The position numbers and the translations under genes are program-made. A stretch of 64,000 bases of DNA. It comes from Acidobacteriaceae bacterium (lineage in GTDB: Bacteria > Acidobacteriota > Terriglobia > Terriglobales > Acidobacteriaceae). Of this stretch, positions 58,835-64,000 are shown one piece after another. How positions within the stretch are numbered: the stretch's first letter is position 1; every line of letters starts with the position of its first letter. Location of the stretch: positions 1 through 64,000 of the forward strand of contig PLQW01000087.1 in NCBI GenBank assembly GCA_003160215.1. The letters run 5' to 3'. The notes under the pieces are model-generated. The model had not been told where the DNA came from, made no database searches, and saw only the letters and a list, made by a program, of their open reading frames with translations.

Positions 58835-59523
58835 TGTTCATTGACGAGTGGTTTGAGAAGGACTATTACAAGCAATTGCCGCTCGGTTACCACGTCCAGA
58901 GCAGCTACCAACCTGGCCAGTTCTTTTGGACGCACCTGCTATACACGGTCGAGAATTTAGAGCTTTGGCGGGCGGTCCTCGACCCAAACGAACCGACAAA
59001 AACAATTGCAACCGACTTTCGGATCACCACAGCCGGCCGTGACGCCTTCAAGCGTTCGTTACCTCTCGCAGTGCCCCACCTGGAGACAAATGAAGAGTTC
59101 ATTGTCACAAGGGCGAAAAGAAGGCCGGTGTTGCTGATTCAACCCCAGGCTGCGGACATGGCAGTCGACAACAAAGGCTATAAAGGAAAAGTGCAGCGCA
59201 AGAAGTGCCTTGTAGCTCCAATCTATGGCCTGGCAGACCCCAAAACCGGAACGCCAGATTTCAACCCAGCGTTCGTTGACCGCGTTCGCAAGATGGAGTT
59301 TCCGCAGCTTCTCTTCTTGCCGAAGGCGCCCGGATTGCTGGAGGTCGACAGCGTCGCTCGCCTCGACGAACTCCAATCTGTCTTTACCCCTCACCTCGAC
59401 GCGACACAGTACGCGCTCGGGGATGAAGTCCAGCAACTCCTCCGAGGTCAGATACAGCTGTTTGTCGCGAACGTCGGTCCAAGTTTCTACACCGAACTGC
59501 GCGAGGAGCTCTTAAAAAGCTGA
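58834..59523 (+). CDS. PemK/MazF-like protein, putative toxin partner
   Basis: EEFIVTRAKRRPVLLIQPQ...RKKCLVAPIYGLADPKTGTPDFNPAFVDRVRKMEFPQLLFLPKAPGLLEVDSVARLDELQSV; TGATG overlap with upstream gene. Confidence 0.55.
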   Translation: MFIDEWFEKDYYKQLPLGYHVQSSYQPGQFFWTHLLYTVENLELWRAVLDPNEPTKTIATDFRITTAGRDAFKRSLPLAVPHLETNEEFIVTRAKRRPVLLIQPQAADMAVDNKGYKGKVQRKKCLVAPIYGLADPKTGTPDFNPAFVDRVRKMEFPQLLFLPKAPGLLEVDSVARLDELQSVFTPHLDATQYALGDEVQQLLRGQIQLFVANVGPSFYTELREELLKS

Positions 59524-59564
59524 TCGATTGTCGGGAACACCGACCTGTTTCCAAAGACTTACTC

Positions 59565-61214
59565 TCACTCTCGCGCGCCACTGGACCGCACGTCGAGATC
59601 GCCGCTCCTCGACGGTGTCTCGTAGGTCAGCGCAAACACCATATCTGTCAGCCACCGCCGAAATGACTCATTATCACTGAACTGTTTGTACAGTTCAGTG
59701 TCGTCCTTCAGTACTGCCGTCATCGCCCGCCCTAGGGCCTTATCGTGTTCAATTCGGGCATTTTGCCGATCCGAGTTCTGGCGCGCGTTCTGATAAGCCG
59801 TGTCGGCTGCCACCTTGGCCGGAATCTCTTGCGTGATGAGCCGATGAACGCGGTCGGCGTCGGTCCAGGGAATATTTCCAAACTGGTCATTGAAGGTCTT
59901 AAGAATATTGGAGAGGTGGTCTAGCTCGGGCTCTGCCTTGTGTCCTCCGCCCCTGGTTGGAACCGGCTCGATCTCAGCATTCGCGTCCGGCAGTTGAATT
60001 CGTACCACCGCCTGTTTCTCGACGCGATAACTGTCCATGTCGATTGCTTCCAATATCCCCTTCGAGAGGTCTTCCTCGATTGGCGCGGGGAGCTTGGGCA
60101 CCAGGAAGTTCAGGAAAATCGAGAGCTTCTCCCATTCAGCATTGGTGTAGGGCAGTATTGAGGCAAGGAAGCCGTATGTGGGATTGAACACTTTGGCGTT
60201 GCCCTTGAAATCCACTTGCCCGTCTTCATCAAGCTGTCCTTTGTAAACAGCAACGCAGGCATCAAGAATCGGATCGAGCCGGTCGCGGTCGGCGCCGTTC
60301 AAATAGAGCTCCACGAGTCCGTCCACATCGGCAGGCGAATAGACCTGATAGGCGTCCAGCTTTGCCTTCAAATCATGCAACTTGTCAGGATCGGTTTCGT
60401 CTGCGAGCAGCGTAGTGCGGTAATAGTCGGCGAACGCCGCCTTGATTGTGTCGGTGTCGTTCTGAAAGTCGAGAACAAACACGTCGTGTTTCTGCGGATG
60501 TGCTCGGTTCAGGCGTGACAGTGTCTGCACCGCCTTTATGCCAGACAGCAGCTTGTCCACGTACATCGTGTGAAGCAGCGGCTCGTCGTAACCGGTCTGG
60601 AATTTCTCTGCGCACACGAGGAACCGATATGGGTCCTCCTGAATCCGATCCGGAATCAAGTTCGATGGAAAGCCGTTCAGTGAAGCCTCCGTGATCTTCG
60701 CGCCGCCATATTCGTGTTCCCCGGAAAACGCCACGATGGCTTGGTACGGGCTCCTGCGTTCTTTGAGATAGTCGCGCATCGCATGGAAGTACTGAATCGC
60801 TCGATGGATGCCGCTTGTTACAACCATCGCCCGCGCTTGTCCCCCTATCTTGTTCAGCGCCAGCACTTGCTCGTGGAAGTGGTCAACCATGATCTCCGCC
60901 TTCAGCCGGATCGCGTAGTCATGTCCCTCCACGTACCGTCGCAGTTTTTTCGTCGCACGCTTAACGTCAAACTCCGGGTCGCCGGGGGCGGTCTTAACCA
61001 GCTTGTAATAACTGTTCACCGGGGTGTAGTACTTCAAAACGTCGAGGATGAAGTTTTCCTCGATGGCCTGCTTCATCGTGTAGCTATGAAATGGCCGATG
61101 CTTCACCTTGCCGCCCTCATCGTAGGGCTCACCGAAAAGTTCTAGGGTCTTGTTCTTTGGTGTCGCGGTGAAAGCGAAGTAACTGGCGTTCGGAAGCAGC
61201 TTCTTCGCCTCCAT
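59565..61214 (-). pseudogene. hsdR: HsdR, C-terminal part (downstream of frameshift)
   Basis: FAFTATPKNKTLELFGEPYDEGG...PYRFLVCAEKFQTGYDEPLLHTMYVDKLLSGIKAVQTLSRLNRAHPQKHDVFVLDFQND; continues the 61142-63130 ORF in another frame. Confidence 0.9.
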
Positions 61215-63130
61215 GATCCGGTTAATCTTGTCCTCCGTCGTCTCTTCCTCTTCCTCCGCGCCCGCTTCAGATGACGCGACACTGAGCGCCGCCGACCTGC
61301 GCCCGCCTGGCTCGAATGGGCCTCATCAATGATGATTGCGAACCTCCGAGTTCGGTGTTCTGTGCCGATCTCGTCGAGGATGAACGGAAACTTTTGCACC
61401 GTGGAGATGATGATCTTTTTGCCGCTTTCGATGAATTGGCGGAGCTGTTGCGAGCCCTCAGTGACGGCGCCGATCGTCGCGCCGACTTGGGCAAACTGCT
61501 TGATTGTGTTTCGAATCTGTTGGTCGAGAATACGACGATCCGTGACGACAATGATGGAATCGAAGACCGACCTGTCGTCCTTCTGAAGTCCGATAAGCTG
61601 GTGCGAGAGCCAGGCGATTGAGTTCGACTTGCCGCTGCCGGCCGAGTGCTGGATCAGGTAGCGCTTGCCTGCACCAAGGTTCGACGCGCTTGCAAGTAAC
61701 TTCCTCACAACGTCTAACTGGTGGTAGCGCGGGAATATCTGTTCCCGCTTCTTCTTTCCGGTCTTTTCGTTCTTCTTCTCGACGATCTGGGCATAGTTTT
61801 CCAGAATGCCCGTCAATCCGATGGGTGTGAGGAATTGCTTCCAAAGGTAGTCGGTCTTGAGTCCGTTCAGATTGGGTGGGTTTCCAGCCCCATCATTCCA
61901 GCCCTGGTTGAATGGCAGGAACCATGACGCCTTTCCCTTGAGTTGAGTACAGAAGCGGACTTCGTGATCGTCAACCGCAAAGTGCGCGATGCAGCGACCG
62001 AACTGAAAAAGCAACTCGCGAGGATCGCGGTCACGCTTGTACTGTTCGATCGCATCCTCCACCGTTTGCTTAGTGATGCTGTTCTTCAGTTCCCAAGTGG
62101 CAATCGGAAGGCCGTTGATAAAGATGCACAGGTCAAGAGCAAGCTGCGTGTTGTCACGGCTGTACTTGAGTTGGCGCGTGATGCTGAAGCGATTCTTCTC
62201 ATAGCGGTCTGCAGCAGACTTGTTGCCGGGCGAGGGAGTACCGTAGAAAAGGTCCAACTGATGGGCGCCGTGTTTTAACCCGTTGCGTAGCGCATCGATC
62301 GTGCCGCGCTTTGTTATCTCGCCCTGCAAGCGGGCCAGAAACTTCCGCCGAGTTGGGCTATCGCGCTCGAGGTCGAGAGCATCCGCCAAGTCGCGTTGCG
62401 TCGCGCGCAGGAAAGTTCGAAGCTGCGCGAGATCGACGGCATATTCGCGGTCGTAGTCCTTAGGATCGCCTGCGATCCATCCGAGTCCAACCATGTTGGA
62501 GAAGATGAGCGTCTCCAGCCCTTTTTCGCTCATGTCCGTTTTGGTCGCCGTGACCAGATGCTCGGGTGACGCCAGTTCAATTCGTATCAAACCTGCTTCG
62601 CCACCTACCTCGGCTAAGAAGTCGTACAACCTGGGATCGCGATTCTGATAACCAGCGATTAGCCGTTCCGCTGCGCTTTTCGGCAGTTCCACGCTCACGC
62701 GTGAACTGTTCGCCGCAACGACGTCCACCACCCTCACGTCTGAATAGCTCACACCGGCATAAGCAGCAATCATGGACGCAAGACGGAGCCTCTCCTTGCC
62801 GGTCATGAATTCCGGGGGAACGGCCAAAATCAAATCAACCATCGCTTTCTGTTCGGGTGACATCACGGGCGGGGCATGCGACGCCAACGCGCAGGGGTTC
62901 TGCTTGTATTTACGGAGTATAGACTGCGGCCACTTTTCGGAATCAGCTCTCGTATGGCAGTTGGAGCAAAGCACAATCAAATTGGGTGCGCTGTGGTCTT
63001 TCGTGACGCACCACGGGTCGATGTGTGCCTTCTCGAGCGCGACCGGCTCGCAGCAGCAGGCACACCGATGACGGCATTCGTACAGTAGTTCTTCCCGAAT
63101 GGCTTTCGGAATGGCTGGGCGGCTACTCAT
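61142..63130 (-). pseudogene. hsdR: HsdR, N-terminal part, with N-terminal HNH + adaptor-like extension
   Basis: HNH CRHRCACCCEPVALEKAHIDPWCVTKDHSAPNLIVLCSNCH (about 62936-63130); HsdR core TDMSEKGLETLIFSNMVGLGWIAGDPKDYDREYAVDL..., Walker A HSAGSGKSNSIAWLSHQL, IIDEAHSSQ then frame loss. Confidence 0.9.
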
Positions 63131-64000
63131 GAGCGATCTCGGTGTCGAGAGTTTCTTCGAGGTCTTCTTCTGCAAGGTCGGGAGCCTCGGAGGGTGCCGG
63201 GATTACTCCCGGCTCGGCGGGGAGCTTCGCTGCGGCTTCGCGAACGTCGACCTCGCCGGTGACCACGTCAGCGAAGAGGCGGGTGCGGTACTCGCTGAGG
63301 AGTTGGATCTCGCGTTCGAGGCGGGAGATGGCAGCGCTGATCGGCGAGAGCTCTAGTTGCAGACCAACGTTAATGGACACTTGCTCGTCAATGGTCGGTG
63401 GTACTGGGACGGGAATATTGGCCAGAAATCCTAGATAAATCCCAGGTTGAGCGGAGAACGCTACAGATTGCCACAGATGCTGCTGCAATCGTGGGCTTCG
63501 AAGGAACGTTGCCAAGAAATCGTGCGACATGAGCTCAGGGCGCGGCCTGAGAATCGACACGCTTCGCTGAATTTGGAATGGACCAATGTCGTGCACAAGT
63601 GCGACCTTCCCGAGCGTCGCACCTACGATCGCCATCAACACGTCATTGGGTCGCACGACGAAAGAAGTGTTTAGCTTCTCGAAATCCGCCTTTGAGATGA
63701 AGCTGTCATCCGGCCTTCGAACGAGGCGGCCGTCCACCATATTTCTCACGCTCAGCAGAGGGATTCCGGTCCTAGTCCGAGCAGGCGGTAGATGCGTGCC
63801 GTCTCGAACGAGGCTGCATGTTCGCTTTATTGGCATCACCTCCCAATGCTGCGGAATGTCGCCGAGCCAGGGTACACCGGAGGATTTGAGGGGGGCGGAG
63901 GGCCCGAGGCCGCGGGTGACAGCACGATGGATGATAGCCTGCTTTTGCTCGTTGAGCAGCGCAATCACCTTTCTCTTTGCCAGGATCGCTCGCTCCAGCC
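63123..64000 (-). CDS. hsdS: Type I restriction specificity subunit HsdS (5' end beyond window)
   Basis: ERAILAKRKVIALLNEQKQAIIHRAVTRGLGPSAPLKSSGVPWLGDIPQHWEVMPIK central conserved region + second TRD; ORF open at right edge; 8-nt overlap with hsdR ATG. Confidence 0.92.
   Translation of the reverse strand, partial: LERAILAKRKVIALLNEQKQAIIHRAVTRGLGPSAPLKSSGVPWLGDIPQHWEVMPIKRTCSLVRDGTHLPPARTRTGIPLLSVRNMVDGRLVRRPDDSFISKADFEKLNTSFVVRPNDVLMAIVGATLGKVALVHDIGPFQIQRSVSILRPRPELMSHDFLATFLRSPRLQQHLWQSVAFSAQPGIYLGFLANIPVPVPPTIDEQVSINVGLQLELSPISAAISRLEREIQLLSEYRTRLFADVVTGEVDVREAAAKLPAEPGVIPAPSEAPDLAEEDLEETLDTEIAHE

Noticed and set aside
1-64000. CRISPR arrays, rRNA operons, retrons/DGRs
   Set aside because: No regularly spaced direct repeats, rRNA sequence, or reverse transcriptase motifs were seen in the window.

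Overview
High-GC bacterial chromosome segment. Gene content and protein style (YVTN repeats, Ser/Thr kinase-ATPase-TPR proteins, dispersed palindromic repeats) suggest Acidobacteriota, which is an inference only. About 1-26 kb is mostly housekeeping/accessory genes: MerA/Lpd-like oxidoreductase, Fur, universal stress protein, PPK2, BON protein, FetAB-like ABC exporter, methyltransferase, alkyltransferase-like protein, MFS, dienelactone hydrolase, STAS, aldehyde dehydrogenase, EndoIII-like glycosylase, PIN/Phd toxin-antitoxin, SAM hydroxide adenosyltransferase, HlyD/MacA-like adaptor and a YVTN beta-propeller protein. About 27-46 kb carries a Tad/Flp pilus locus split into two blocks by ~7 kb of unrelated genes and a MITE-like palindromic element. 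It includes unannotated ~30-aa membrane microproteins and a truncated duplicate of the Flp pilin. A 3'-only tRNA-Leu(CAA) fragment at ~46.6 kb appears to mark the edge of an accessory island running off the right end. The island holds a tyrosine-integrase remnant, a serine recombinase, a tandem SagB-type oxidoreductase, a galactose-oxidase-like kelch protein, a kinase-STAND-TPR protein, a translationally coupled Panacea (DUF4065) + PemK/MazF-like pair, and a type I restriction system. Its HsdR has an N-terminal HNH + adaptor-like extension and is split by an apparent 1-nt deletion. Most promising for novelty are the HNH-adaptor-HsdR fusion and the adjacent Panacea/PemK-like module. All family calls come from reading translated ORFs; no searches were run.
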